Shown here piece by piece: positions 41,667 through 51,272 of a stretch of 64,000 nt of DNA. Within the stretch, counting starts at the first letter, position 1; each line of letters opens with the position of its first letter. The notes below the pieces were generated by a model. That model had not been told where the DNA came from. It saw nothing but the letters and a program-made list of their open reading frames with translations, and ran no database searches. The position numbers and the translations under genes are program-made. This DNA is from Acerihabitans sp015654925 (lineage in GTDB: Bacteria; Pseudomonadota; Gammaproteobacteria; Enterobacterales; Enterobacteriaceae): assembly GCF_047324175.1 (NCBI RefSeq), contig NZ_CP178732.1, positions 1,550,001 through 1,614,000 on the forward strand, read 5' to 3'.

Positions 41667-41954
41667 TTATCCTATTAAGTCCAGTGGGTTGTCACTCTCA
41701 TATTTGGCTAATAAATAATCAGATTTTATGAAATTTCCACTAGCGATAACACTATCGGTCATGCGCGCAAAAGCTTTAGGTAAAAGAAGATTTTTTGATG
41801 AGAAAAAATCAATGCCTGTAATGACGAGATTTTCCAGCATGGCCGCAAAAACACGTCTATTCTCTATGCACAACAATTTAGCCGTTGCTGCAAGGGCCGA
41901 TCGCTCAATTTCAGAACAAATAATGTCATAATCATAAGATTTATAGTTGTATTT
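41667..41954 (-). pseudogene. Unidentified gene remnant in the wza leader, minus strand
   Basis: A 95-codon stop-free frame reads like a genuine protein (YDYDIICSEIERSALAATAKL, then AAMLENLVITGIDFFSSKN and ending KYESDNPLDLIG). It has no ATG near its 5' end and no ribosome-binding site. I do not recognise the family. It may be the C-terminal remainder of a gene displaced when the polysaccharide locus was inserted or rearranged, or it may be chance. Confidence 0.3.
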
Positions 41955-42165
41955 TTATGTCATTTTTGGTCAATTAGATGAATCTTAACATTTGTGATGT
42001 GGGCATGAGAGTTTTGGATATGGCACCAGAAGATGAAAGCAGGCATGTACCACAATGAACAGCGCTAAGTTTTGGGGCTTTTTTGGCATTAACACACTTG
42101 CGTAAGGCGCTACCACACATGGATACGCTTTTTACCCGAGCAACAGCGATAGTGATGATAACTCA

Positions 42166-43302
42166 ATGATGAAAACCAAACTTAAGTTGATGCCGCTTTT
42201 GGTGTCGGTGGCCTTGATTAGTGGTTGTACCGTCTTCCCTGGTTCTAGTCTCTCGACCAGCGGTAAAAATGTTATAAAACAAGATGATGCAAATTATGAT
42301 ATTAGCAAGTTCGTCAATGTTTATCCATTGACACCGAGACTAATTGAGGAATTACGCTCAAAGCCAGTGGTGGCTCAAAACAATGTTCCACTTGAGCAAG
42401 AACTAAAAAATTACGAATATAGAGTAGGGGTCGGTGATGTTTTGAACATCACCGTCTGGGAACACCCCGAACTAACCACTCCGGCTGGTCAGTATCGTAG
42501 CGCAAGTGATACTGGCAATTGGGTACAATCAGATGGAACTATTTTTTATCCTTATATTGGCAAGGTCAGCGTTGAAGGCCGTACTGTTACTCAAATAAGA
42601 AATGAAATTTCCAATCGTTTAGCACAATACATTGAAAGTCCTCAAGTGGATGTCAATATAGCTTCTTTCCGCTCGCAGAAAGTGTACGTGACAGGCGAAG
42701 TGAATAAATCTGGTCAGCAGGCTATCAGTAATGTGCCATTGACGATACTAGATGCAATAAACTCCGCCGGTGGGCTTACTGCTGATGCAGATTGGCGAAA
42801 TGTAATACTCACACATAATGGCAAAGATCAGCAAATTTCGCTGCAGGCGCTTATGCAGAATGGTGATCTTCAACAAAATAGATTGCTCTATCCTGGTGAT
42901 ATCCTTTTTATACCCCGCAACGATGATTTGAAAATTTTTGTTATGGGTGAGGTGACAAAACAATCTACCCTGAAAATGGATCGAAGCGGAATGACATTAA
43001 CCGAAGCTCTGGGGAATGCACAAGGCATTGACCAAGTTTCAGCAAATACGACAGGTATATTTGTTATAAGACCCCTTAAAGGTTCTCACGGAAGCCAAAT
43101 AGCAGACCTCTATCAGCTAGATGTTTCTGATGCAACATCATTGGTTATGGGTACTGAGTTTCAGCTTAAACCATATGACATTGTTTATGTGACTACAGCA
43201 CCTATTACACGTTGGAATAGGCTTGTAAATCAACTAATTCCAACTATTGCAGGTGTTCATGATATGACGGAAACAACACGATATATTAAAAACTGGGATT
43301 AA
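42166..43302 (+). CDS. wza: Polysaccharide export outer-membrane lipoprotein Wza
   Basis: Wza forms the octameric outer-membrane channel that exports capsule or exopolysaccharide. A lipoprotein signal ending LISGC (Cys near 21) is followed by polysaccharide-export (YRVGVGDVLNITVWEHPEL) and SLBB domains (KVYVTGEVNKSGQQAISNVPLTILDA, split here: KVYVTGEVNKSG and VPLTILDAINSAGGL). A C-terminal amphipathic helix (TTAPITRWNRLVNQLIPTI) forms the membrane barrel. The length of 378 residues matches E. coli (379), and the MMK start is shared. It is the first gene of the operon after JUMPstart. Confidence 0.96.
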   Translation: MMKTKLKLMPLLVSVALISGCTVFPGSSLSTSGKNVIKQDDANYDISKFVNVYPLTPRLIEELRSKPVVAQNNVPLEQELKNYEYRVGVGDVLNITVWEHPELTTPAGQYRSASDTGNWVQSDGTIFYPYIGKVSVEGRTVTQIRNEISNRLAQYIESPQVDVNIASFRSQKVYVTGEVNKSGQQAISNVPLTILDAINSAGGLTADADWRNVILTHNGKDQQISLQALMQNGDLQQNRLLYPGDILFIPRNDDLKIFVMGEVTKQSTLKMDRSGMTLTEALGNAQGIDQVSANTTGIFVIRPLKGSHGSQIADLYQLDVSDATSLVMGTEFQLKPYDIVYVTTAPITRWNRLVNQLIPTIAGVHDMTETTRYIKNWD

Positions 43303-43304
43303 TC

Positions 43305-43739
43305 ATGTTTGATACTGTATTGGTGGTTTGCGTCGGTAATATCTGCCGTTCTCCTACGGGAGAACGATTATTACAAAAGTATTTGCCAGGGAAAAATATT
43401 ATATCTGCCGGGTTAAGCCCGCTATTAAATAAACCGGCTGATGAGTTAGCTTGCCATGTAGCAAATGACAACAAACTTTCGCTTGCTGATCACCATGCAA
43501 AAAAAGTCACAGCGGACCTGTGTCATGAATATGATCTAATTTTGGTCATGGAGAGAAAACATATCGATCGGCTATGCAAAATTGCACCCGAAGCGAGAGG
43601 TAAAATTATGTTATTTGGTCATTGGTTACAGCAAACAGAAATTCCTGATCCCTATAAACAAAGTAGAAAAACATTTGAATATGTTTATCATTTATTAGAT
43701 GAGTCTGCACAACAATGGGCGAAAGCCTTAAACCGATAG
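43305..43739 (+). CDS. wzb: Low-molecular-weight protein-tyrosine phosphatase Wzb
   Basis: Wzb removes phosphate from the tyrosine-rich tail of Wzc, and this cycle is required for polymer assembly. The P-loop VCVGNICRSPTGE has the catalytic C9 and R15 (CX5R), and the general-acid Asp lies in IPDPYKQS near 115. The protein has 144 residues (147 in E. coli). It starts two bases after the wza stop and ends 12 bases before wzc. Confidence 0.95.
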   Translation: MFDTVLVVCVGNICRSPTGERLLQKYLPGKNIISAGLSPLLNKPADELACHVANDNKLSLADHHAKKVTADLCHEYDLILVMERKHIDRLCKIAPEARGKIMLFGHWLQQTEIPDPYKQSRKTFEYVYHLLDESAQQWAKALNR

Positions 43740-43751
43740 TTAGGATGAATA

Positions 43752-45920
43752 ATGTCTGAAAGAAATAAAACTTATAAATCGGTTGAAGATAACTCAAGTG
43801 AAATTGATTTAATGCGAGTTATTGCCCAACTAATCGAGTCACGCTGGCTCATAGTAAGTATCACCAGCATATGCATGATTATAGCTGTATTATATATATT
43901 GCTGACTACTCCCATATATAGGAGTGACGCTCTTGTACAAGTTGAACAAAGCATAGGCAGTTCATTATTAAATAACATTTCTGAAATGCTACCATCCGGA
44001 AGTTCTCAGCCACAGTCGGCTGCTGAAATAGAACTAATAAAGTCGCGAATGGTTTTAGGTAAAACAATATCTGATTTACAACTTGATACTGTTATTGAGC
44101 AAAAATATTTCCCTTTCTTTGGGAAGGGATGGGCTAGGCTTATTAATGATAAACCTGCGCAAATTGCAGTATCAAAGTTTATGCCCTCAGAAAATATTGA
44201 TAGCGATTATCTTATTTTAGAGGTTTTAAACAATAAAGAATACCTCCTTAAAGATGATGGCGACATTATAATTAAAGGAAATATTGGGAAGTTTGAAAGC
44301 AATAAAGGTACAACAATATTAGTTAGCGATATCAAAGCTAAAGATGGAACAGAGTTCTATATTCAGAAAAAAAAGACATTGCAAACGTATAATGATTTGC
44401 TAAATAGCATTGATGTCGCTGATAAGGGTAAAGATACAGGAGTTTTAGGCCTTAATATACTTGGGGATGATCCTGAGCAGATTAAAAAAATACTAAATAG
44501 CATAATCAATAATTATTTGCAACAAGATATTGAACGAAAATCCGAGGAAGCTGAAAAAAGTCTTAAATTCGTAGAGGAACAAATTCCAGGCGTGAGGGAA
44601 GCCTTAGATGTTGCAGAAAATAAATTAAACCTATATCGTAGACAAAACGATTCAGTTGATCTGTCTTTAGAAGCGAAATCTGCCCTAGATTCAACCGTAT
44701 CTATCGAAACGCAGTTGAATGAATCTATTTTCAAAGAAGCTGAAATTTCAAAACTCTTCACAAAAGAGCATCCAGCATATAGGGCTTTATTAGAAAAAAG
44801 GAAGACCTTAGAAGGCGAGAAAGCAAAATTAGATAAACGTATTAATGGCATGCCTGTTACTCAGCAAGAAATACTGCGATTAACGCGAGATGTAAACGTT
44901 AATCAACAAGTCTATATGCAATTGTTAAATAGACAACAAGAGCTTTCTATAAGCAAAGCGAGTACGGTAGGTAATGTTAGAATTATCGACACAGCTGAAA
45001 CACAAGTTAGGCCTGTTGCTCCGCGCAAGGCAATGATATTGATACTTGCCTTTATTCTAGGCGGAATGCTATCTGTTGGTATTGTTTTAGTTAAATCTAT
45101 CTTCCGGAAAGGAATTGAGAGTCCAGAACAATTGGAACAATTAGGTATCAATGTTTATGCAACGATACCACTATCGGAATGGCAAGTTAAAAAGGATCGT
45201 GAAAATGCGCTTAAGAAAGGAAGCCAAAAATCCGATAATTCAATTATGGCGCTGGGAAATCCCGCCGACTTGGCAATGGAGTCTATACGAAGCTTGAGAA
45301 CTAGTCTGCATTTTGCAATGATGGATGCGCCAAATAATATTTTAATGATATCCGGCGCAAGCCCATCAATTGGGAAAACGTTTGTAAGTGTTAACCTAGC
45401 CTCAGTGTTAGCTCAAGCAGGTAATAAAGTACTGCTAGTTGATTGTGATTTGCGTAAAGGATATATGCATAACATAATGGGCGCTAGCAATTCTTCTGGT
45501 TTAGCAGAGATTCTTTCCGAGCAAAAAGTAACTAACGATGTTTTAGTTAAAACAAAAATTACTAATCTTGACTTTATTTCCCGCGGCAAGGCTCCACCAA
45601 ATCCATCTGAACTATTAATGCACGAAAATTTTGCTAAAGTGCTATTATGGGCTTCTGAAAATTACGATTATGTAATGGTGGATACTCCTCCTATATTAGC
45701 AGTAACTGATGCAGCCATAATTGGTCGGCATTCTGGTACAAATATGATGGTTACTCGATTTGAGAAAGATACCGTAAAAGAGGTTGAATATAGTATAAAG
45801 AGATTTGAGCAGAATGGGGTACATATCAAAGGAGTAATACTTAATGCAATTGTTAAGAGAAATAATGCTTATTCTGGGTATGATTATTATCAGTATGAAT
45901 ATAAAACTACAAAAGAATAG
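43752..45920 (+). CDS. wzc: Tyrosine autokinase/polysaccharide co-polymerase Wzc
   Basis: Wzc is an inner-membrane PCP-2a protein that controls chain length and export with Wza. The N-terminal Wzz domain lies between two membrane helices (about 31-51 and 425-445). The cytosolic BY-kinase has Walker A GASPSIGKTFVS near 533, Walker A' LLVDCDLRKG near 561, and Walker B YVMVDTPP near 640. The C-terminal tail contains six Tyr in 12 residues (YSGYDYYQYEY and the one before). It has 722 residues, as expected. AGGAT precedes the ATG. It is phosphorylated at the tail and dephosphorylated by Wzb. Confidence 0.96.
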   Translation: MSERNKTYKSVEDNSSEIDLMRVIAQLIESRWLIVSITSICMIIAVLYILLTTPIYRSDALVQVEQSIGSSLLNNISEMLPSGSSQPQSAAEIELIKSRMVLGKTISDLQLDTVIEQKYFPFFGKGWARLINDKPAQIAVSKFMPSENIDSDYLILEVLNNKEYLLKDDGDIIIKGNIGKFESNKGTTILVSDIKAKDGTEFYIQKKKTLQTYNDLLNSIDVADKGKDTGVLGLNILGDDPEQIKKILNSIINNYLQQDIERKSEEAEKSLKFVEEQIPGVREALDVAENKLNLYRRQNDSVDLSLEAKSALDSTVSIETQLNESIFKEAEISKLFTKEHPAYRALLEKRKTLEGEKAKLDKRINGMPVTQQEILRLTRDVNVNQQVYMQLLNRQQELSISKASTVGNVRIIDTAETQVRPVAPRKAMILILAFILGGMLSVGIVLVKSIFRKGIESPEQLEQLGINVYATIPLSEWQVKKDRENALKKGSQKSDNSIMALGNPADLAMESIRSLRTSLHFAMMDAPNNILMISGASPSIGKTFVSVNLASVLAQAGNKVLLVDCDLRKGYMHNIMGASNSSGLAEILSEQKVTNDVLVKTKITNLDFISRGKAPPNPSELLMHENFAKVLLWASENYDYVMVDTPPILAVTDAAIIGRHSGTNMMVTRFEKDTVKEVEYSIKRFEQNGVHIKGVILNAIVKRNNAYSGYDYYQYEYKTTKE

Positions 45921-45968
45921 TTAATATTTAAAGTAAATAAGTAAGTGCTTCTAAAAATCATGAAATCT

Positions 45969-46000
45969 CACTGTTACTCATAAATCCACGAGTAGCAGTG
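45969..46000 (+). terminator. Stem-loop after wzc, probable transcription attenuator
   Basis: CACTGTTACTC (45969-45979) pairs with GAGTAGCAGTG (45990-46000) with one G-U pair and a 10-base loop. An attenuating stem-loop after wzc is known in group 1 capsule loci such as E. coli K30; it lowers expression of downstream genes and is partly bypassed with RfaH. Confidence 0.6.
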
Positions 46001-46047
46001 GCATCCTGTTTGAAGTGTATTAGATTGTAGAGTCGATAGGTTGCGAT

Positions 46048-46974
46048 ATGAATGCTTTGGAAAATATAAAAGTGAAAATCGTCATACCTACATTTAATGG
46101 AGGTGAACTATGGCGAATGGTTGCAAAACGTGTAGTGGAGATAACAAAAAATGAAAAATACATCAATGGTGTTTTAATTATTGATTCTGGCAGTAGTGAT
46201 TCAACTACTCAAATATCTAAGCAAAGCGGGTTTGATGTCCATTCCATAAGCTCAGAAGAATTTAATCATGGTGGCACAAGGAATCTTGGAGTAACATTAA
46301 GTGGTAGTGATATAGTTATATTTTTAACACAAGATGCTTTACCTACAAAAAACAGTTTTGCAAATATAATTATGCCATTTAAGGACCTAACTGTTGCTGC
46401 AGCTTACGGACGGCAGACGCCACATGATAATGCTACACCGATTGCCATTCATGCACGGCAATTTAATTACAAAGAAGAAAGTTATATTTCGGAAATTAAT
46501 GCAAAAAAAACTTTAGGCATTAAAACAGTATTCTTGTCAAATTCATTTTCAGCATATAGAACATCTATTTTCAATGATCTTGGCGGTTTTCCAAATAATA
46601 CCATCCTCGGCGAAGATATGTTTTTCGCGGCGAAGGCTATTCTTTCAGGATACAAAATCGCTTATGCAGCCGATGCAATCGTTCAACATTCACATAATTA
46701 CACTCTGGTAGCTGAGTTTAAACGGTATTTTGATATTGGCGTCTTTCATAATGATGAAAAGTGGATAAGAGAAAATTTTGGAGGTGCAGGTGGTGAAGGC
46801 AAACGATTTATTATTTCTGAATTCAAACACCTATTAAGAAACAAGCCACTGTTAGTACCATTAGCTTGCGCCAATAATTTTGCCAAAATTGTTGGCTATA
46901 AACTTGGACAAAATTATCAGAAGTTACCGAAATATTTTATTAAAAAATTAAGTATGCATAAAAGGTATTGGTGA
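46048..46974 (+). CDS. Glycosyltransferase family 2, probable rhamnosyltransferase
   Basis: This 308-residue GT-A enzyme starts with KVKIVIPTFNGGELWRMV and IIDSGSSDSTTQIS, followed by the DxD-like TQDALP. EEFNHGGTRNLG is characteristic of bacterial rhamnosyltransferases of family GT2 (RgpB/WsaF-like), and SFSAYRTSIFNDLGGFPNNTI fits the acceptor half. With rmlBACD in the same locus, transfer of rhamnose from dTDP-L-rhamnose is a reasonable inference; acceptor and linkage are unknown. It is the first gene after the wzc stem-loop and lies in strongly AT-rich DNA. Confidence 0.8.
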   Translation: MNALENIKVKIVIPTFNGGELWRMVAKRVVEITKNEKYINGVLIIDSGSSDSTTQISKQSGFDVHSISSEEFNHGGTRNLGVTLSGSDIVIFLTQDALPTKNSFANIIMPFKDLTVAAAYGRQTPHDNATPIAIHARQFNYKEESYISEINAKKTLGIKTVFLSNSFSAYRTSIFNDLGGFPNNTILGEDMFFAAKAILSGYKIAYAADAIVQHSHNYTLVAEFKRYFDIGVFHNDEKWIRENFGGAGGEGKRFIISEFKHLLRNKPLLVPLACANNFAKIVGYKLGQNYQKLPKYFIKKLSMHKRYW

Positions 46975-47338
46975 TAGTAATAACAGTATAAAAGCAGAGG
47001 TTATGTTTAATACACTGCTCACCTTTTTCTTTAAATATTATAATGATAATATAAAGTTATATTATTGGTAAGGAAAAATAGTATTTAGTGACAATGTTTA
47101 CAAGATTAATAACTAAAGCTTAGTTAGTAGTCATAATTAGAGTAAACAACTAAAATAAATGCATTGTAGTATCATATAATGAAATATGTTTTTTTTCATT
47201 ATATTGTTATTATCATATATATTGTATGGTTAATTGAAATGTAAAAATGATTTCAATAAATATGGCCTAATTACCGAATCTATTGATTCAAAATTATTAA
47301 GAGTATTAATTAGAAAATTTAACCATAAGAATATACAA
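46975..47338. other. AT-rich spacer between two glycosyltransferase genes (364 bases)
   Basis: No gene, terminator or promoter is recognisable. A perfect AT palindrome TAATATAA-AG-TTATATTA lies at 47047-47064. A 105-base extension of the next frame (from TTG 47234) is unlikely to be translated. Confidence 0.5.
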
Positions 47339-48256
47339 ATGAAGCTAACAATTATTATCCCATGTTATAATGCACAAAATTCAATTGGTAAATTATTATC
47401 ATCGCTGGCAAAACAACAAGTTATCGGTGTTGAAATAATAATCGTTAATGATGGTTCGACAGATAATACAGAAAATATTGTTAATGCTTTTTTAACATGT
47501 AATGTACAAATGCCAATATGTATATATAATACGAAAAATTCAGGAGCAGCAGCCGCAAGAGAATATGGCTTAATAAAAGCTAAAGGCGAATATATCTCCT
47601 ATTGTGATAGTGATGACGATGTAGCATCTAATTTTATTAATGCAATTCTTGTATCATCCGAAATAAAACCCGATATGATTTATTATTCTTCAAACATTGT
47701 TAAAGAAATTGAACTTAATAAAAAAACTCATATTAAAAAGGTTTTTTTTGAAAAAGATTTCATTTACAAAAATGGAGAGGAACTTTTAAATTATTTACTC
47801 ACAAATGGTTATTATACTGCGGCTGTATGGTCTTACGTATTTAGGCGCGAGTTAGCTATAAGTAGTGGAGCTAAATTTACGGCAAGGCCAGTTCATGAAG
47901 ATCATATGTTCACAATTAAATTACTATTAAATTCAACTTTAATTGTCACTCTGAAGGAAGTATTATATCTGCAAAATCTTAGAGCAGGGTCGCTTACAAA
48001 TTCCACTAAAAGCCCGCACTATATATCAGAGCGATATAATGCGTATTTGGAAGTTAAAAATATTTTAAAAAATAGGTTGAAAAAAAAGTGCATTTATCTT
48101 TATTCAAAATGGTCAGTACATGGTTTTTTAAAATTATGTAAAAGTAGCCCAAAGTCCTTTATCATTGCTTTAATTAAACAAAAACTCTTTGTGTATTTTT
48201 GGCAAGATCGTGCATTTCTGTTACCCTTTATTTTTTTCGCAATCTTTAAAAAATAA
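47339..48256 (+). CDS. Glycosyltransferase family 2
   Basis: This 305-residue GT2 enzyme has the canonical start MKLTIIIPCYNAQNSIGKLL and IIIVNDGSTDNTENIV, with the donor-binding ISYCDSDDDV (DxD). The acceptor half has RPVHEDHMFTIKLLL, in which ED is the usual catalytic pair. The ATG at 47339 is chosen because the fold begins there; the frame is open from 47234. Sugar specificity cannot be read. The C-terminal part is basic and hydrophobic, suggesting membrane association. Base composition is very AT-rich. Confidence 0.8.
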   Translation: MKLTIIIPCYNAQNSIGKLLSSLAKQQVIGVEIIIVNDGSTDNTENIVNAFLTCNVQMPICIYNTKNSGAAAAREYGLIKAKGEYISYCDSDDDVASNFINAILVSSEIKPDMIYYSSNIVKEIELNKKTHIKKVFFEKDFIYKNGEELLNYLLTNGYYTAAVWSYVFRRELAISSGAKFTARPVHEDHMFTIKLLLNSTLIVTLKEVLYLQNLRAGSLTNSTKSPHYISERYNAYLEVKNILKNRLKKKCIYLYSKWSVHGFLKLCKSSPKSFIIALIKQKLFVYFWQDRAFLLPFIFFAIFKK

Positions 48257-48312
48257 ATATGTCAAAATAGTTCCTTGTATTTTTTAATATTAATAATTAC
48301 GGTGTTTATAAT

Positions 48313-49230
48313 ATGCTTTTTAAAAAAATATACTTTAGAGCTTTAAACATATTAAAAGGCAATATTAATAAAATCTTGTCCTTATATTTATATTGTAAAT
48401 TTTTCATAATAAATGAATTTTCTAAAAAGAAAGTAAGCCAAAGCGCTAGTATTATAATATCTTTGACCACATATCATAAAAGAATAAAAAATGTCTTTTT
48501 AACTTTAGAAACACTAATGCAGCAAAATTACGATGGAAAATATGAAATACGATTGTATTTAAGCAAGGACGATGTAATTAAAAATGGTGGAGTGCCTGAA
48601 AGATTAAAAAAATTGCAGACTAGAGGGTTGATGATTTTTATTCTAAATGAAAATATAAAGTCATATAAAAAACTTTATTATTCTTCTATATATAATAATG
48701 AAAAAATTATTATTACGGCTGATGACGATGTTTTTTATCCCAAGTGGTGGCTTAGTCAGTTGCTAGAAGTGAGTGTGAGGAACCCTAGCTGTATTATTGC
48801 TTATCGAGGGCATCAAATTCTTTTCGACAAAAATGGTAATCTTTTGGATTACCATGATTTTATGATTAATAGCCTAAAACAGGATGCAACACACGAGCCA
48901 TCATTTGGTTTTTTACCCACAGGTGTTAGCGGTATTTTGTATCCTGTTAAAAGTATTTATAACTTAAATCTTGATAAGGAATTATTTCTTAATCTATGTC
49001 CGCTTGCTGATGATGTATGGTTCAAAATCCGCACTATTCTGAATGGCTTTAAATCATTGCGAGCATCCGATCGAAACCAGGATTTTATATTATTGCCCGC
49101 TTCTCAGCGTGAATCTCTTACCTTAAAAAATGTAGGTAATAATGAGAATGATATTCAGCTTAAAAAAGTATTAGAAACATATCCCAATATCAAAGAGTTA
49201 TTATTAGGAGAATTAAATAATAATAAATAA
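48313..49230 (+). CDS. Putative glycosyltransferase with GT-A-like DDD motif
   Basis: This 305-residue protein begins with a hydrophobic/basic N-terminus, then ASIIISLTTYHKRIKNVFLTL, which resembles the first strand of a GT-A fold. IIITADDDVFYPKWWL gives a DDD nucleotide-sugar/metal motif near residue 138. NLCPLADDVWFKIRTI looks like the catalytic acid region, and SFGFLPTGVSGILYP sits between them. Such proteins occur in capsule and O-antigen clusters; the exact family and sugar are unknown. The ribosome-binding site is weak. Confidence 0.65.
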   Translation: MLFKKIYFRALNILKGNINKILSLYLYCKFFIINEFSKKKVSQSASIIISLTTYHKRIKNVFLTLETLMQQNYDGKYEIRLYLSKDDVIKNGGVPERLKKLQTRGLMIFILNENIKSYKKLYYSSIYNNEKIIITADDDVFYPKWWLSQLLEVSVRNPSCIIAYRGHQILFDKNGNLLDYHDFMINSLKQDATHEPSFGFLPTGVSGILYPVKSIYNLNLDKELFLNLCPLADDVWFKIRTILNGFKSLRASDRNQDFILLPASQRESLTLKNVGNNENDIQLKKVLETYPNIKELLLGELNNNK

Positions 49231-49274
49231 TCTGCTGGACAAATTTAACTCAAAATATTAAGCAAGGGAGACAA

Positions 49275-50126
49275 ATGGATAAGGTAAGTATTTACATATC
49301 AACTTTTAATCGATTAGAACGATTAAAAAGAGCGGTGGCTTCGGTTTTGGCTCAGGATTATCCGGAGATAGAAATACTAATTTGTGATGATGCTTCGACA
49401 GATGGAACTAAAGAGTTTGTAGAGCTGCTTTCTAAAACAGAACCCAAAATAAAGTATATACGAAATTTGAAAAATAAAGGAGCTTGCGTAACTCGTAATT
49501 TAGGAATATATTCTGCAACAGGAAAATTTATAACTGGCCTAGATGATGACGACGAATTCACGAAAGACAGAATTTCAAATTTTGTCCAAAATTGGGATAA
49601 TGATTTTTCTTTTCTCTGCTGTAATTTCACCAATGTGTACAGTAATAACAAAAAAGAAATTAATTATAAACAAGAAGCATGGATAAATACATTTACATAC
49701 AAAGATCTTTTATATGAAAATAAAGCATCGAACCAAATTTTTACGCTAACAGAACGATTAAAAAATATCGGTGGTTTTGATGCACAAGTTAAAAGACTAC
49801 AAGATTGGGATACTTGGCTTCGGCTTTCTTATAAATATGGTGATTTTAAAAGATTAAACATTCCTACATATATGATGCATCATAATCATAGCATCGAAGA
49901 AATGAGGGTGTCTACCTCATATTCATATGCAGATGCACTAGAAGATTTTATAAATCGCAATAACCACATTTATGGACAAACAGACGGCTTTTGTATGAAA
50001 AATACCGTTGCGTATCACAAAAGACAACTTTCCATAGGGAAAGCTATCAAGTGGATGTTTTTAACAAAAAATCCTAAAAATTTAGCAAGATATTTTTATC
50101 AGTTTTTTGACAAGAAAAATGTTTAA
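49275..50126 (+). CDS. Glycosyltransferase family 2
   Basis: This 283-residue GT2 enzyme begins MDKVSIYISTFNRLERLKRAV with EILICDDASTDGT and the donor/metal motif ITGLDDDDEF. The acceptor half has RLQDWDTWLRLSYKYGDF, where the Asp of QDWD is the likely catalytic base. GGGAG lies 6 bases before the ATG. It is 44 bases after the previous gene and 19 before the next on the same strand. Specificity is unknown. Confidence 0.8.
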   Translation: MDKVSIYISTFNRLERLKRAVASVLAQDYPEIEILICDDASTDGTKEFVELLSKTEPKIKYIRNLKNKGACVTRNLGIYSATGKFITGLDDDDEFTKDRISNFVQNWDNDFSFLCCNFTNVYSNNKKEINYKQEAWINTFTYKDLLYENKASNQIFTLTERLKNIGGFDAQVKRLQDWDTWLRLSYKYGDFKRLNIPTYMMHHNHSIEEMRVSTSYSYADALEDFINRNNHIYGQTDGFCMKNTVAYHKRQLSIGKAIKWMFLTKNPKNLARYFYQFFDKKNV

Positions 50127-50145
50127 AGATAACTTTTAACAAAAC

Positions 50146-51126
50146 ATGAGTATTCTTATGAAAAAAATAGATGTTCTTTTAGCTACTTATAATGGGGCTT
50201 CTTATATAAAAGATCAAATTAATTCATTGCTTATAAACTTTGAGTATCTACAAAATTATACTTGCAGGATATTGATCTCTGATGATGGTTCTACTGATAA
50301 TACGATAGAATTAATAAATGATTTACTGATTTCTAATAAAGTGATTTTGCTTGATTACAAAAGAAAAAATGGAGTGAGAAACAATTTCACATTCCTTTTG
50401 AAACAAACAGAGGCAGATTATGTCTTTTTTTGCGATCAGGATGATTTGTGGCTACCAAAGAAAATGAAAATATTTATGGATCATTTTACTTCAAACGAAA
50501 TGCAAAATAAGCCGCTTCTAATTCATTCAGATTTATGTGTTAGCAACAAAGAATTATCACCAATCCATACATCCATGTTCGAATATCAAAAGTTAAATAA
50601 TAACCCGTCATTTGGCCATCTACTCGTAAGTAATTCTATTACGGGCTGTGTTTGTGCCATTAATAATCCTCTTTTAATTTTATTGAAAAAGAGTTCTATT
50701 TCTGAGTCTATAATGCATGATTGGTATGCTGCTTTAGTGGCCTCGGCATTTGGCCAGATTATTTATATTCCTAAATCTCTAATTCTTTATCGACAACATG
50801 ATAAGAATCAGGTGGGTGCTAAAAAATTGACATTCGGCACAACATTTTTTAGCAAGCAGTTGTATTCTAAATATCAATCATCTTTACAATCAGTTGAAAA
50901 AACGAGGGTACAGGCAGAATTATTTTTATCGGATTATGGATCGTATATTGATAGTGTTTATTTAACACAGGCTAGTGACTATATTAATTCGTTCAAATCA
51001 AATATATTTGTGCGGCTGTACTTGTTTCTTTTCAAAGATATAAATAAGACAGGAATGTCACGAATTATTGGTTTTTTTATTGTGTATGTTATTCTTGGCA
51101 ACAGGTTGAAGGAGTTAGCAAAGTAG
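50146..51126 (+). CDS. Glycosyltransferase family 2
   Basis: This 326-residue GT2 enzyme has KIDVLLATYNGASYIKDQINS, ILISDDGSTDNTIELI and the motif VFFCDQDDLWLPKKM, characteristic of a group that includes rhamnosyl- and galactosyltransferases of O-antigen and capsule clusters. SNSITGCVCAINNPL and the HDWYAALVASAFG region (HD in place of ED) complete the acceptor half. An alternative ATG lies at 50158. The C-terminus is hydrophobic (FFIVYVILGNRL). It precedes the probable polymerase gene. Confidence 0.8.
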   Translation: MSILMKKIDVLLATYNGASYIKDQINSLLINFEYLQNYTCRILISDDGSTDNTIELINDLLISNKVILLDYKRKNGVRNNFTFLLKQTEADYVFFCDQDDLWLPKKMKIFMDHFTSNEMQNKPLLIHSDLCVSNKELSPIHTSMFEYQKLNNNPSFGHLLVSNSITGCVCAINNPLLILLKKSSISESIMHDWYAALVASAFGQIIYIPKSLILYRQHDKNQVGAKKLTFGTTFFSKQLYSKYQSSLQSVEKTRVQAELFLSDYGSYIDSVYLTQASDYINSFKSNIFVRLYLFLFKDINKTGMSRIIGFFIVYVILGNRLKELAK

Positions 51127-51272
51127 TATTTTAAAATTATTGATTACAGCTTATTTTTTATATTAAAACCATTTTCGTTCGTATTGTTTCAGTTAATTAA
51201 TATTGACTTTTAATGTTTTCCAAATTGTAGTTTTGGATATTTAAGCTGGCTAACCACATCATCGAGTCCTGA

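Larger units (their letters stand above)
40994..42165. other. Long leader/intergenic region between yegH and wza (about 1.2 kb)
   Basis: This region holds the promoter and antitermination leader of the polysaccharide operon. It includes RcsAB-like half-matches, the JUMPstart/ops element at 41499-41536, a possible attenuator at 41604-41640 and a gene remnant on the minus strand (41667-41954). A 15-bp palindrome ATTTCCT-G-AGGAAAT lies at 41121-41135. The part 42000-42165 holds nothing that I can assign. Confidence 0.6.

Noticed and set aside
47047..47064. 18-bp AT palindrome as a possible regulatory or insertion site
   Set aside because: In such AT-rich DNA a palindrome of this kind is expected by chance, and no gene boundary or duplication supports it.
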